Below the pieces are notes generated by a model. The model was given only the letters and a program-made list of their open reading frames with translations. It did not search any database and had not been told where the DNA came from. From NCBI GenBank assembly GCA_910577225.1, contig CAJTMV010000015.1, forward strand, positions 1 to 64,000: a stretch of 64,000 bases of DNA. The letters run 5' to 3'. Below are positions 7,224 through 15,186 of the stretch, one piece after another. The stretch comes from an uncultured Eubacterium sp. (lineage in GTDB: Bacteria > Bacillota > Clostridia > Lachnospirales > Lachnospiraceae). How positions within the stretch are numbered: position 1 is the stretch's first letter; every line of letters begins with the position of its first letter. The translations under genes and the position numbers were made by a program.

Positions 7224-8936
7224 ATGACTTATGTATCTGTTGATGTGATGTGGACCCTGCTTGGCGCCGCAATGGTGTTCTTTATGCAGGCCGGATTTTC
7301 TTTATGTGAGGCCGGTCTTACGAGAGCCAAAAACACAGGTAATATACTGATGAAAAATCTTATGGATTTTTGTATAGGAACGCCGGCATTCTGGCTGGTT
7401 GGTTTTGGGCTGATGTTCGGAGGCTCTGGGGCTTTGATCGGAGGGTTTGATCCGTTTATACGCGGGGATTATGATTTTGGCTCGCTTCCAAAATGGTGTT
7501 ATGTCATTTTCCAGACGGTATTTTGTGCGACAGCTGCAACGATCGTATCCGGTTCCATGGCAGAGCGTACCAAATTTAGTTCTTACTGTGTCTACAGCGC
7601 GCTCATATCGCTGATCGTATATCCGGTTTCCGGACACTGGATCTGGGGCGGCGGCTGGCTGTCGGAGATGGGCTTTCATGATTTTGCAGGTTCCTGCGCG
7701 GTACATATGGTTGGAGGTATTGCGGCATGTATTGGAGCGGCCACACTGGGGCCGCGTATTGGAAAATATGATAAAGAAGGAAAGGCGAGAGCCATTCCGG
7801 GACACAATCTGACAGCTGTGGCTTTGGGGGTATTTATTCTCTGGTTCTGCTGGTTTGGGTTCAATGGATGTTCTACAGTATCGATGAGTTCGGATGAAGC
7901 GATGCTGTCTGCCTCGCTCATATTTATGAATACGAATCTGGCGGCGGCAGTTGCGACCTGCGTCGTATTGATTGCGACCTGGATTCTTTATAAAAAGCCG
8001 GATGTATCGATGTGTTTAAATGGTGCGCTGGCAGGTCTCGTTGCAATTACGGCTGGCTGTGACGTGGTAGATCCTTTTGGCGCGTTTTTGATCGGACTGA
8101 TTGCCGGCGGACTGGTCGTTGCGTCCGTGGAGTTTTTTGATAAGAAAGCAAAAATAGACGATCCGGTAGGAGCGATTTCCGTGCATGGTGCATGTGGGAT
8201 GTTTGGCACGCTGGCAGTCGGATTGTTTGCGACGGATGGCGGCGTATGCTACGGTGGAGGATTCCGCTTACTTGGCATACAGGCAATCGGTGTGCTGGCA
8301 GTGGCTGCATGGGTGGCAGTTATGATGACCATAATTTTTCAGGCGATTAAACATACGATAGGTCTGCGTGTCGAACAGGAAATTGAGATCGATGGCCTGG
8401 ATCTGCATGAACATGGACTGGCAAGCGCATATTCCGGATTTGCCATTCATGATGTGATGGGCACGCTGGACATAAATGAAAATACAGATCTGGGAGAAGA
8501 CAATCCTCTGGCGGCTACTCCGGCACAGATGAACGCGGCTGTTCCGGTGATACGAGCAGACGAGGGAATACGAGCAGACACAGGAATGTATAAAATCGCG
8601 ATTATTGCGAAACTGTCCAGATTTGAGAAACTAAAAAGAGCGCTGAATGAACTGGGCGTAACCGGAATGACAGTTACGCAGGTGATGGGATGCGGCATTC
8701 AAAGAGGCGCAGGGGAATATTACCGCGGCGTTGAGATGGACGCGACGCTGCTGCCGAAGATCAAAATAGAAGTGGTAGTCAATAAGATCCCCGTCGATCA
8801 GGTGATCGATACCGCTAAAAAAGCGCTTTATTCCGGACGCATTGGCGATGGTAAGATTTTCGTGTTCCATGTAGCACGCGTGGTCAAGGTACGTACCGGT
8901 GAAGAAAATGGAAATGCGCTGCGTGATGTTGAGTAA
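7224..8936 (+). CDS. amt: Ammonium transporter fused to a P-II (GlnK-like) regulator
   Basis: The start is ATG 7224, nine bases after AGGAGG. Residues about 1-410 are an Amt/Rh ammonium channel with 11 predicted helices (MQAGFSLCEAGLTRAKNT, GSMAERTKF, DPVGAISVHGACGMFGTLAVG; the two pore His regions are visible). After a linker of about 50 residues, the last about 110 residues (from MYKIAIIAKL) are a P-II domain. It includes the T-loop with the Tyr-bearing EYYRG and the KIKIEVVV and SGRIGDGKIFV motifs. P-II trimers normally block Amt trimers when 2-oxoglutarate is low; here sensor and channel are one chain. Two hairpins with T tracts precede the gene. Confidence 0.93.
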   Translation: MTYVSVDVMWTLLGAAMVFFMQAGFSLCEAGLTRAKNTGNILMKNLMDFCIGTPAFWLVGFGLMFGGSGALIGGFDPFIRGDYDFGSLPKWCYVIFQTVFCATAATIVSGSMAERTKFSSYCVYSALISLIVYPVSGHWIWGGGWLSEMGFHDFAGSCAVHMVGGIAACIGAATLGPRIGKYDKEGKARAIPGHNLTAVALGVFILWFCWFGFNGCSTVSMSSDEAMLSASLIFMNTNLAAAVATCVVLIATWILYKKPDVSMCLNGALAGLVAITAGCDVVDPFGAFLIGLIAGGLVVASVEFFDKKAKIDDPVGAISVHGACGMFGTLAVGLFATDGGVCYGGGFRLLGIQAIGVLAVAAWVAVMMTIIFQAIKHTIGLRVEQEIEIDGLDLHEHGLASAYSGFAIHDVMGTLDINENTDLGEDNPLAATPAQMNAAVPVIRADEGIRADTGMYKIAIIAKLSRFEKLKRALNELGVTGMTVTQVMGCGIQRGAGEYYRGVEMDATLLPKIKIEVVVNKIPVDQVIDTAKKALYSGRIGDGKIFVFHVARVVKVRTGEENGNALRDVE

Positions 8937-9012
8937 GGGGATTCGTACAGGCAACGGATGGGTCTGCGGCTGGCAGGCACCGGGCGTACACTGACGATTT
9001 TTACCATGTGCT

Positions 9013-9115
9013 CCGGAGCGTGTCTGAAACATGCGTTCCAAATGCTTTCAGTGAGATGTGCTTCACATTTTGCAAAGAACGCAGATCGCGGGAACGCTAT
9101 TCAGACACGCTCTGG
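9013..9115. repeat. Imperfect long inverted repeat (MITE- or REP-like)
   Basis: CCGGAGCGTGTCTGAA (from 9013) and the reverse complement of 9100-9115 match at 15 of 16 bases, and the match continues into GCGTTCC/GGAACGC after a short bulge. The middle has a small ATGTG/CACAT hairpin. The transcript would fold into one long hairpin of about 103 bases. There is no transposase nearby and no T tract, so a small mobile or REP-type repeat is more likely than a terminator. Confidence 0.6.
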
Positions 9116-9165
9116 AAGTTTTAGGCTGGCATCCGGCCGGTCTCTGCCGCGATGTTTGCCATAAG

Positions 9166-9465
9166 TTACAGCAGGTAATTATTTTCGCGGCTGGCAATCT
9201 CCAGGCCGGCTAACTGATAGGTTGCGTAGCCTTTCGTTACCAACGGCTCCGCCTTGCAGATTTCTTCAGCTTCTTCAAGGCTTTCCGCTTTTAGGATATA
9301 CATACCCGCCATTCCGGGATAGCCGTGAAAGACACCGCAGATTTCCAGTTTTCCCTGATCGTCCAGCTTTCTTATGTTCTCTACGTGTTCCAGAACTGTC
9401 TGCTTTGTCAGTTTTGAATAGGTCTTGCTTTTTTTGATCATCATTAGGTACATCTTTTTTTCCAT
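9166..9465 (-). CDS. YciI family protein
   Basis: This 99-residue ferredoxin-like alpha/beta protein has the YciI pattern: N-terminal MYLMMIKKSK, central HVENIRKLDDQGKLEICG, GMYILKAESLEEAEEICKAEP, and a C-terminal YQLAGLEIA. The start is ATG 9465 because AAGGAG lies just upstream; an upstream in-frame ATG adds 15 residues but lacks a site. YciI proteins are small putative enzymes or binding proteins without a settled role. It is divergent from a WYL regulator and may be its target. Confidence 0.8.
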   Translation of the reverse strand: MEKKMYLMMIKKSKTYSKLTKQTVLEHVENIRKLDDQGKLEICGVFHGYPGMAGMYILKAESLEEAEEICKAEPLVTKGYATYQLAGLEIASRENNYLL

Positions 9466-9569
9466 ATCAGATTCTCCTTGAAATTTTTTGCGTTTTTTAT
9501 TGTGTGACATCTGGCAGCGGCTGATTTCACAGGCCAGGAATGCGTTGCCTGTGTTTGTCGTGTGCCATA

Positions 9570-9586
9570 TTGTATTTGGAATACAA
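9570..9586. promoter_or_regulatory. Operator-like palindrome between the YciI and WYL genes
   Basis: TTGTATT and AATACAA are perfect 7-bp arms around TGG, in the 180-bp space between divergent genes. It may be the binding site of the WYL regulator (inference). Confidence 0.4.
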
Positions 9587-9643
9587 ATAGTATATCATAG
9601 AATGGTGACAGAACCTGTCATCATTCGGAAAGGAGTATGAAAA

Positions 9644-10615
9644 ATGTCAAAAGCAGAACGGCTGATTGAACTGATGATCACAATAAATGCCAAAAGGAAT
9701 TTTACGGCAGGCGAACTGGCAAAAGAATTTTCCGTATCAAAAAGAACGATACTGCGTGATTTACAGGAATTAGAACGGGCAGGTTTTCCGCTTTATTCCG
9801 AAGTCGGGGCGGCGGGAGGGTATCATGTTTTGAAAGAACGCGTTCTACCGCCGGTTACATTTTCGGAAGACGAAGCAAAGGCGATTTTCTTTGCCTGCCA
9901 GGCTCTAAAGTATTATCGTGATCTGCCTTTTGAACAGGAAACGATATCCGTCCTGAAAAAATTTCTGAATTGTCTGCCGCCGGATATACAACACAGTATT
10001 ACGCAGATTCAGAACAAGGTAGTATTTTGGATTCCCGACCGGCATTGCGATTCGCCGCTGCTTGCCGACCTGTTTCAGATTGTTATAAACCATTGTGCCG
10101 CAACGATTCGGTATTCGTCGATGCATTCGGAACGTACACGAACAGTAATACCGATCGGTTTGTATGCCATGAACGGACTTTGGTACTGCCCCGCTTATTG
10201 TACTACAGCAGAGCAAATCAGAGTATTTCGGGTAGATCGTATGAAAGAAATCATAGAAATCAAAGAAATTATAGAAGAAAAGCCTTATCTCAAGGGAAAA
10301 TATCCTGTTCCCGCGTCTGTGCAGGAATATCTTGAACAGACTGTCGCTGAAAATGATTACCACATAAAAATTCGTCTGACAGACACAGGCGTGAAACGCT
10401 GCGAAAGCGAATGTCTGCTTGCAGGCGGATTGAAGATATTCCCAACAGGCGGCGGGATGATCGATATGGAAATCAGCAGAGACACTTTGGAATGGGTTGC
10501 GGATTATCTGCTGCCATTTGGAACGAACGCTACTGTATTAGAGCCTGTGGAGCTTATAGAGCGAATGCGGCAAAAAATATATGAATTATATCAGCATTAT
10601 TGCAGGCAGGAATGA
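9644..10615 (+). CDS. WYL-domain transcriptional regulator (YafY-like)
   Basis: This 323-residue protein begins with a winged HTH_11 domain (RNFTAGELAKEFSVSKRTILRDLQELERAGFPL, residues about 15-60). A WYL domain follows around residues 135-225, with YAMNGLWYCPAYC and FRVDRMKEI, and a C-terminal extension. WYL domains bind small ligands or nucleic acids and control transcription. The start follows AAAGGAG. It is divergent from the YciI gene and probably controls it and itself. Confidence 0.9.
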   Translation: MSKAERLIELMITINAKRNFTAGELAKEFSVSKRTILRDLQELERAGFPLYSEVGAAGGYHVLKERVLPPVTFSEDEAKAIFFACQALKYYRDLPFEQETISVLKKFLNCLPPDIQHSITQIQNKVVFWIPDRHCDSPLLADLFQIVINHCAATIRYSSMHSERTRTVIPIGLYAMNGLWYCPAYCTTAEQIRVFRVDRMKEIIEIKEIIEEKPYLKGKYPVPASVQEYLEQTVAENDYHIKIRLTDTGVKRCESECLLAGGLKIFPTGGGMIDMEISRDTLEWVADYLLPFGTNATVLEPVELIERMRQKIYELYQHYCRQE

Positions 10616-11121
10616 TAAGAACAGAGTGAAAATGGTCAGGAATGAATGGTGATTGCAGCATGTAACAGATCATGGTGTGGAAGAATGCAGGATAAAAACA
10701 GACAGATGCCTGATTTATAAATGGATTGCATAAATGGAAATTTTTCAGAGTGAAAAAGCATGTCTGAAAGTATTTTTGTCGGTTGCTGCAAAATAGTTTA
10801 TTTTCTGTAGAATATATTTACAAATATAACAAATTGTGTAATAATATAAAAGAGTTGATTTGCTGTTGTAGCAGTATGAGAATCTTTTAGTTATGTGAAA
10901 TGATTGCGGATGTTATTTTTCTAAAAACAGTAAGTAACAATTCTAAGCGCCAAGCAGTATAAGATCATTGAAAAAAGAGGGTGATAAAAGCCGGAAACGT
11001 GGAAGTTCTGGTCAGCAGAGGAGATGTTTTCTTCTGTTATGGAAGAACGATAAGAAGGATAAGAAGGATAAGAACGATAAGAACGATGATAAAAGCTCAT
11101 AATTAGGAAAGGAGAGGCCGC
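10616..11121. other. About 500-bp intergenic region, AT-rich
   Basis: No convincing gene is seen between the WYL regulator and the protease. The middle (10780-10920) is AT-rich. The only clear structure is a tandem GATAAGAA-type repeat at 11048-11088, close to the protease ribosome-binding site at 11108-11114. Confidence 0.6.
11048..11088. repeat. Tandem 9-bp repeats
   Basis: Five near-identical units of the form GATAAGAAS follow one another at 9-bp spacing, ending about 35 bases before the protease start. In one frame they read alternating Lys/Asp/Asn, but no start codon is in that frame. Confidence 0.75.
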
Positions 11122-12432
11122 ATGGTAAAAAGAAAATTAATACCCGCAATGGTATTAGGTATACTTTTGGTTTTGCCGGTGTCCGTACTGGCAGCAAAAA
11201 ATAGCGGCAAACAAAAAGAAAAGTCGGATGTTGCCAGCTATAAAGTGGATACAGGCGAGGTAAGTATTCGTACAATTATCGAAAACGAGGAAAATCGGAC
11301 TTCTGTTGTAACAAAGGCCGAGCCTTTTGATACGGGAGTTCTGCCGGAATATTCGTTTGGTATCGACGAAATAACAAAAGAGCAACTGCGAAAAATGGGA
11401 TTGTTAACGCAAGAGGGAGAGTTTGATTTTCAGGCGCTGGCGAAATTGCCAACGATTGACGAAGAACTGACACAAAGCACAAAAATAAATAAAGCGCAGA
11501 AAAGCCTGTCAGGGACAGATGCATTTGGTGTCGTTAGTTGTGAACCAGGGACAGGGAAAGTAAGCATTCCGTTTAGAAAAGAAGGCGCTGCAGAGATATC
11601 AGAAAGCAGGTCGGAGCCTTTTGTACCAAAAGCAATGCCGAAGACGGATTTTGGTATCGATCAGGCAGCAAAAGAAGATTTGGAGAAAATGGGATTGCTG
11701 AGGGAAGATGGGAAATTTGATATGGATGCATTTTCCAGACTGCCAGTGCTCGATAGTTCTGTGGAAAGCACAATGCCGTCTTCTGTAAATGAAACGGATG
11801 ACCGAACGCCTGTTACAAATACAACGTCTTTACCGTGGCGGTGGAACTGCTATCTGTCAGCAACGTTTCCGAACGGGAAAACTTATCGTGGAACAGCATT
11901 TTTGACTGGCCCGAAAGCTGCCGGTACCTGTGGGCATGCTTTATATGGTTCGCAAAAGGGTGGCTGGGCAACGAATGTTGTAATCATTGCTGCGAAAGAT
12001 GGTTCAGCAGAACCATATGGTGTTGTGAGCGCCACGAATATCCATGTTGGGGCAGACTGGTATGCCTCTGAAAAGATCGATGATGATTGGGGGATGGTCG
12101 AATTATCATCCGAATTAGGCAGCAGTATTGGTTACTATGGTATGGCTGTCAAAGGAAGTTCCCAGGTGGGTAAAAATGCTACAATTACAGGATATCCAAA
12201 AGAGGTACAGGGAATGACAGACAATACCCGGATGTGGACACATACAGGTAATGTTACAAAATACAGCAACAAAATTTATGAATATACAATCGATGCGGCT
12301 GGTGGGAATAGCGGCAGCGCCATATGTGATGGCAGATACGTGATCGGTGTGCATGGATCTGGCGGTTATCCAACGAATTCCGGACGCGCGCTTGATTTGT
12401 CAATGTATGAGTTTTATATGCAATATAGATAA
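11122..12432 (+). CDS. Secreted V8-like serine protease with duplicated pro-region
   Basis: A signal peptide (MVKRKLIPAMVLGILLVLP, cleavage after VLA) precedes a trypsin-fold protease domain (about residues 230-436) of the glutamyl endopeptidase type. The likely triad is His272 (CGHALY), Asp322 (DDWGMVEL) and Ser397 (GGNSGSAI). Between them lie two copies of a unit of about 100 residues. Each copy has TGxVSI near its start and EPF...FGID..xKExLxKMGLL...G.FD..A...LP toward its end. These are probably two pro-domains or inhibitory modules. The gene stands alone and ends at a strong terminator. Confidence 0.9.
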   Translation: MVKRKLIPAMVLGILLVLPVSVLAAKNSGKQKEKSDVASYKVDTGEVSIRTIIENEENRTSVVTKAEPFDTGVLPEYSFGIDEITKEQLRKMGLLTQEGEFDFQALAKLPTIDEELTQSTKINKAQKSLSGTDAFGVVSCEPGTGKVSIPFRKEGAAEISESRSEPFVPKAMPKTDFGIDQAAKEDLEKMGLLREDGKFDMDAFSRLPVLDSSVESTMPSSVNETDDRTPVTNTTSLPWRWNCYLSATFPNGKTYRGTAFLTGPKAAGTCGHALYGSQKGGWATNVVIIAAKDGSAEPYGVVSATNIHVGADWYASEKIDDDWGMVELSSELGSSIGYYGMAVKGSSQVGKNATITGYPKEVQGMTDNTRMWTHTGNVTKYSNKIYEYTIDAAGGNSGSAICDGRYVIGVHGSGGYPTNSGRALDLSMYEFYMQYR

Positions 12433-12450
12433 TGAATGAAGGAAAAATAC

Positions 12451-12496
12451 AAAACCGGGCAAATTTCTGTGATGGGAACAGATTTGCTCCGGTTTT
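12451..12496 (+). terminator. Intrinsic terminator after the protease gene
   Basis: AAACCGG, CAAAT and CTGT segments pair with ACAG, ATTTG and CCGGTTT across a short loop, followed by TTTATTTTT. Confidence 0.85.
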
Positions 12497-12612
12497 ATTT
12501 TTCTGATACCTGCAGCTGCAGCATTTTTATACCGACAGCGTGGTAAATGCACGGACCCGCCGGAACGATTCCTTTTTCATTACAGTTAAATGAGAAAAAA
12601 TGCCACAGCGGA

Positions 12613-12641
12613 TTGAAAAAGCAGTCAGATATGTTTATAAT
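12613..12641 (+). promoter_or_regulatory. Promoter for the signal peptidase operon
   Basis: TTGAAA (12613-12618) and TATAAT (12636-12641) are spaced by 17 bp. Transcription would start near 12648, about 80 bases before the first gene. Confidence 0.75.
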
Positions 12642-12729
12642 GTAAAGACAGTCTTATGATACAGCGTGTGTCGCATACATATTTTTGTCTGAACATAAAC
12701 AAAATAAAAGAAGGAAATCGAGGTCTGGA

Positions 12730-13389
12730 ATGGAAGAAAAGGAATATCTGAATGCGCAGGAAAAGGTGCAGGGAGAAGAAGCGGGAGAAGAGACGGAAAC
12801 AAAAAAGAGGTCGTTCCTGCGGGAGTTATTAAGTTTTGCGGAGATTTTTATTATAGCGTTTCTGCTGGCACAGTTAATGACAAGGTTTGTGCTCATTAAT
12901 GCGGAAGTACCGTCAGAATCGATGGAAAATATGATCGAACCGGGGGACCGGCTGTTTGGATTTCGCCTGGCGTATGCATTTGACGATCCGGAGCGATTCG
13001 ACGTTGTGATTTTTCATTATCCGGTCGATGAGACGCAAAACTACATTAAGCGTGTGATCGGACTGCCGGGTGAAAAAGTGGAAATCCGTCAGGGGAAAAT
13101 TTATATCGACGATGCGGATACGCCGCTTACAGAGCCGTATCTGCCGGAACAGTGGGTGGATGATAACGACGGGTATGTGTTCGAGGTTCCGCAAGGCTGT
13201 TATCTGATGCTTGGGGATAACCGGAATATTTCTCTGGATGCAAGGTTTTGGGCAGGAAAGGCACTGGAGGCAGGACTGGCGGATAATATGGAAGATGCGC
13301 GGCAGTACGCATATGTGGAAGAAGATCAGATTCTTGGCCGGGCAATCGTAAAGTATTTTCCACATTTTAAATCTTTGCTGTCATACTAA
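12730..13389 (+). CDS. lepB: Type I signal peptidase (first of a tandem pair)
   Basis: This membrane enzyme removes signal peptides from exported proteins. A charged cytoplasmic tail of about 40 residues is followed by one transmembrane helix (FAEIFIIAFLLAQLMTRFV) and an extracellular S26 domain. The Ser-Lys dyad is visible as Ser64 (PSESM) and Lys107 (YIKRVIGLPGE), with the GDNRNIS motif further on. ATG 12730 has a GAGGT site; an in-frame TTG at 12685 is upstream but lacks one. It lies 27 bases before a paralogue. Confidence 0.93.
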   Translation: MEEKEYLNAQEKVQGEEAGEETETKKRSFLRELLSFAEIFIIAFLLAQLMTRFVLINAEVPSESMENMIEPGDRLFGFRLAYAFDDPERFDVVIFHYPVDETQNYIKRVIGLPGEKVEIRQGKIYIDDADTPLTEPYLPEQWVDDNDGYVFEVPQGCYLMLGDNRNISLDARFWAGKALEAGLADNMEDARQYAYVEEDQILGRAIVKYFPHFKSLLSY

Positions 13390-13416
13390 ACAGCTGGCTG
13401 GATGGAGGTTATGAAT

Positions 13417-14046
13417 TTGGGTAAAAGAAAAAATCAGGAAGAAGAACAGATGCAGGAGCAGAAACGCCCGTGGTGGAAAGAGCTGTTAAGTTATATATGG
13501 ATCATTCTGTTTGCATGCGTAGCGGCGGTAGCTGTAAACCGATATGTTTTGATTAATGCGGAGATACCGTCGGAATCTATGGAAAATCTGCTGACGGTTG
13601 ACGATCGTATTTTTGGATACCGGCTGTCGTATTTGTTTGAAGAGCCGAAACGGTACGATGTGGTAATGTTTCGATATCCGGTGCATGAAGATACGATTTA
13701 TATTAAGCGAATTATCGGACTGCCGGGGGAAACGGTGGAGATCAGAGATGGCGAAATTTATATCGACGGATCCGAAACGCCGATCAGAGAAAACTATCTG
13801 CCGGAGAAATGGGTAGACGGAAACAACGGGTTTTCTTTCGAAGTGCCGAAGGACAGCTATCTGATGCTCGGGGATAACCGGAATATTTCAGAAGACGCAA
13901 GATACTGGGCACAATGTGCCATCGATGATGGTGTGGCAAAAAATAAAGAAGAGGCGCAGAACTATACGTATGTTCATAAGGATCAGATTATCGGACGCGC
14001 AGTATTAAAATATTATCCTGAATTTCATCTGTTTTTAAATATCTGA
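13417..14046 (+). CDS. lepB: Type I signal peptidase (second of a tandem pair)
   Basis: A close paralogue of the gene upstream, with the same layout: basic tail, one membrane helix (YIWIILFACVAAVAVN), Ser54 (PSESM), Lys97 (YIKRIIGLPGE) and GDNRNIS. The start is uncertain. The GGAGGT site at 13404-13409 lies inside or too near the ATGs at 13402 and 13411, and a TTG at 13417 has ideal spacing. The two copies have diverged mainly in the tail and membrane helix, so they may serve different substrates. Confidence 0.92.
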   Translation: MGKRKNQEEEQMQEQKRPWWKELLSYIWIILFACVAAVAVNRYVLINAEIPSESMENLLTVDDRIFGYRLSYLFEEPKRYDVVMFRYPVHEDTIYIKRIIGLPGETVEIRDGEIYIDGSETPIRENYLPEKWVDGNNGFSFEVPKDSYLMLGDNRNISEDARYWAQCAIDDGVAKNKEEAQNYTYVHKDQIIGRAVLKYYPEFHLFLNI

Positions 14047-14133
14047 TCCGATGCGGCAGGAAATCAGGCGGCTGCGATCCGATAGCGTATCCGGATGGAA
14101 CGATGTTTTTCACGAACGGAGGAGTGCTGGCAA

Positions 14134-14607
14134 ATGAAGAAAAATGAAAAAACAAATGTGATGCGTCTGCTGGACAATAAACAGATTGTATATGAAAGCC
14201 ATTTTTACGAAGATACCAAAGCGATCAGCGGACAGGAAGTGGCCAGCGTGCTGGGTCAGGACCCGCGGCAGGTATTTAAAACGCTTGTAACGGTCGGAAA
14301 ATCCGGCCGGCATTATGTATTTGTCATTCCTGTCTGTCAGGAGCTGGATCTGAAAAAGGCTGCCGAAACAGCAGGAGAGAAAAAGATAGAAATGATTCGT
14401 GAAAAAGAGCTGCTGCCGCTTACCGGGTATATACATGGAGGATGTTCTCCGGTCGGTATGAAGAAGCAGTTTCCGACTGTGATCGATCAAAGCTGTGAAC
14501 AGCAGGAGACGATTATGGTCAGCGGAGGAAAAATAGGATGTCAGATCGAACTGACTTTGCAGGAATTGCAAAAAATAATACCGATTCAGGTTGCTTCGAT
14601 CGTATAA
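14134..14607 (+). CDS. ybaK: Cys-tRNA(Pro)/Cys-tRNA(Cys) deacylase (YbaK/EbsC)
   Basis: This 157-residue protein of the YbaK/ProX editing family hydrolyses mischarged Cys-tRNA(Pro). It has the family's VFKTLVTVG with the catalytic Lys, the VFVIPVCQELDLKKAA segment, and GYIHGGCSPVGMKKQFPTVID. The start is ATG 14134 after CGGAGGAG; an in-frame ATG at 14095 lacks a site. It lies upstream of tRNA-Gln, which has its own promoter. Confidence 0.95.
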   Translation: MKKNEKTNVMRLLDNKQIVYESHFYEDTKAISGQEVASVLGQDPRQVFKTLVTVGKSGRHYVFVIPVCQELDLKKAAETAGEKKIEMIREKELLPLTGYIHGGCSPVGMKKQFPTVIDQSCEQQETIMVSGGKIGCQIELTLQELQKIIPIQVASIV

Positions 14608-14649
14608 GACAGGGATTCAAAAAAAAATAAAAAAAATTTAAAAAAAGGC

Positions 14650-14678
14650 TTGCATTTTTTTTCAAAGCGTTATATAAT
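14650..14678 (+). promoter_or_regulatory. Promoter for tRNA-Gln
   Basis: TTGCAT (14650-14655) and TATAAT (14673-14678) have a 17-bp spacer. A poly-A/T stretch just upstream may act as an UP element. Confidence 0.8.
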
Positions 14679-14718
14679 ACATCATGTCGAAAGCGAACAG
14701 CACAAATCGACATGACAA

Positions 14719-14790
14719 TGGCCCATCGCCAAATGGTAAGGCAACGGACTCTGACTCCGTCATTTCAAGGTTCGAATCCTTGTGGGCCAG
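14719..14790 (+). tRNA. tRNA-Gln (anticodon CTG)
   Basis: A 72-base cloverleaf can be drawn: acceptor stem TGGCCCA/TGGGCCA, D-arm GCC/GGC, anticodon stem ACGGA/TCCGT with loop CTCTGAC (anticodon CTG, reading CAG), T-arm CAAGG/CCTTG with loop TTCGAAT, and discriminator G. The CCA end is not encoded. Confidence 0.96.
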
Positions 14791-14796
14791 CTAATC

Positions 14797-14830
14797 AAAA
14801 CCCTTAGAGAGATGATCTCTAAGGGTTTTT
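14797..14830 (+). terminator. Intrinsic terminator after tRNA-Gln
   Basis: AACCCTTAGAGA pairs with TCTCTAAGGGTT across a 5-base loop, followed by T residues. Confidence 0.9.
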
Positions 14831-14923
14831 GCTTTGTACCGGATACGAACCGTTTCAGGAGTTATCTGAACGGCTGCGTAACAGGTGAAGCAGACAGGCG
14901 GTCTGCGCAGCGGCACATTTTTA

Positions 14924-14952
14924 TTGACGAAGCAGCGGGAAACAATTATAAT
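14924..14952 (+). promoter_or_regulatory. Promoter of the cobalamin-riboswitch operon
   Basis: TTGACG (14924-14929) and TATAAT (14947-14952) are spaced by 17 bp. This places the transcript start near 14959, at the first helix of the riboswitch. Confidence 0.8.
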
Positions 14953-14958
14953 ATAGGA

Positions 14959-15116
14959 CTGTCTGGGGAAACAGGTGAAAATCCTGTGCGAGTCCGTCGC
15001 CGTAAAGCGTACAACAAGCTGCTGATCTGACCAAACGCCACAATTTGGAATATAAGCCATTGGAGAAGATCTGAGAAGGCTGATCAGCAGAATGCCAAGC
15101 CGGAATATCCAGACAT
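14959..15116 (+). promoter_or_regulatory. Cobalamin riboswitch
   Basis: The conserved core is readable: GGGGAAACAGGTG, AAAATCCTGTGC and a CCGTCGCCGTAA-type segment, then GCCATTGG, GAAGGC and GCCAAGCCGGAATATCC. The closing helix TGTCTGG/CCAGACA joins both ends. No terminator follows. A CCTCT/AGAGG pairing near 15122-15158, close to the ribosome-binding site (AAAGGAG), makes control of translation more likely (inference). It precedes genes for a DUF4430 lipoprotein and an ECF S component, which should be shut off when B12 is plentiful. Confidence 0.88.
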
Positions 15117-15186
15117 ACATACCTCTGTCCAGACTGCGGGTACCGGTTAGAGAGAGGAATCAAAAAATAACAAAGGAGATACGGAT

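Noticed and set aside
8958..9164. 68-codon plus-strand open frame after amt
   Set aside because: It lies over the long inverted repeat, has no ribosome-binding site and no conserved pattern.
10953..11099. Lys/Asp-rich open frame across the 9-bp repeats
   Set aside because: No start codon is found in that frame, and the acidic-basic tail is a product of the repeat.
14782..15030. 82-codon open frame after tRNA-Gln
   Set aside because: It overlaps the tRNA end, its terminator and the cobalamin riboswitch.
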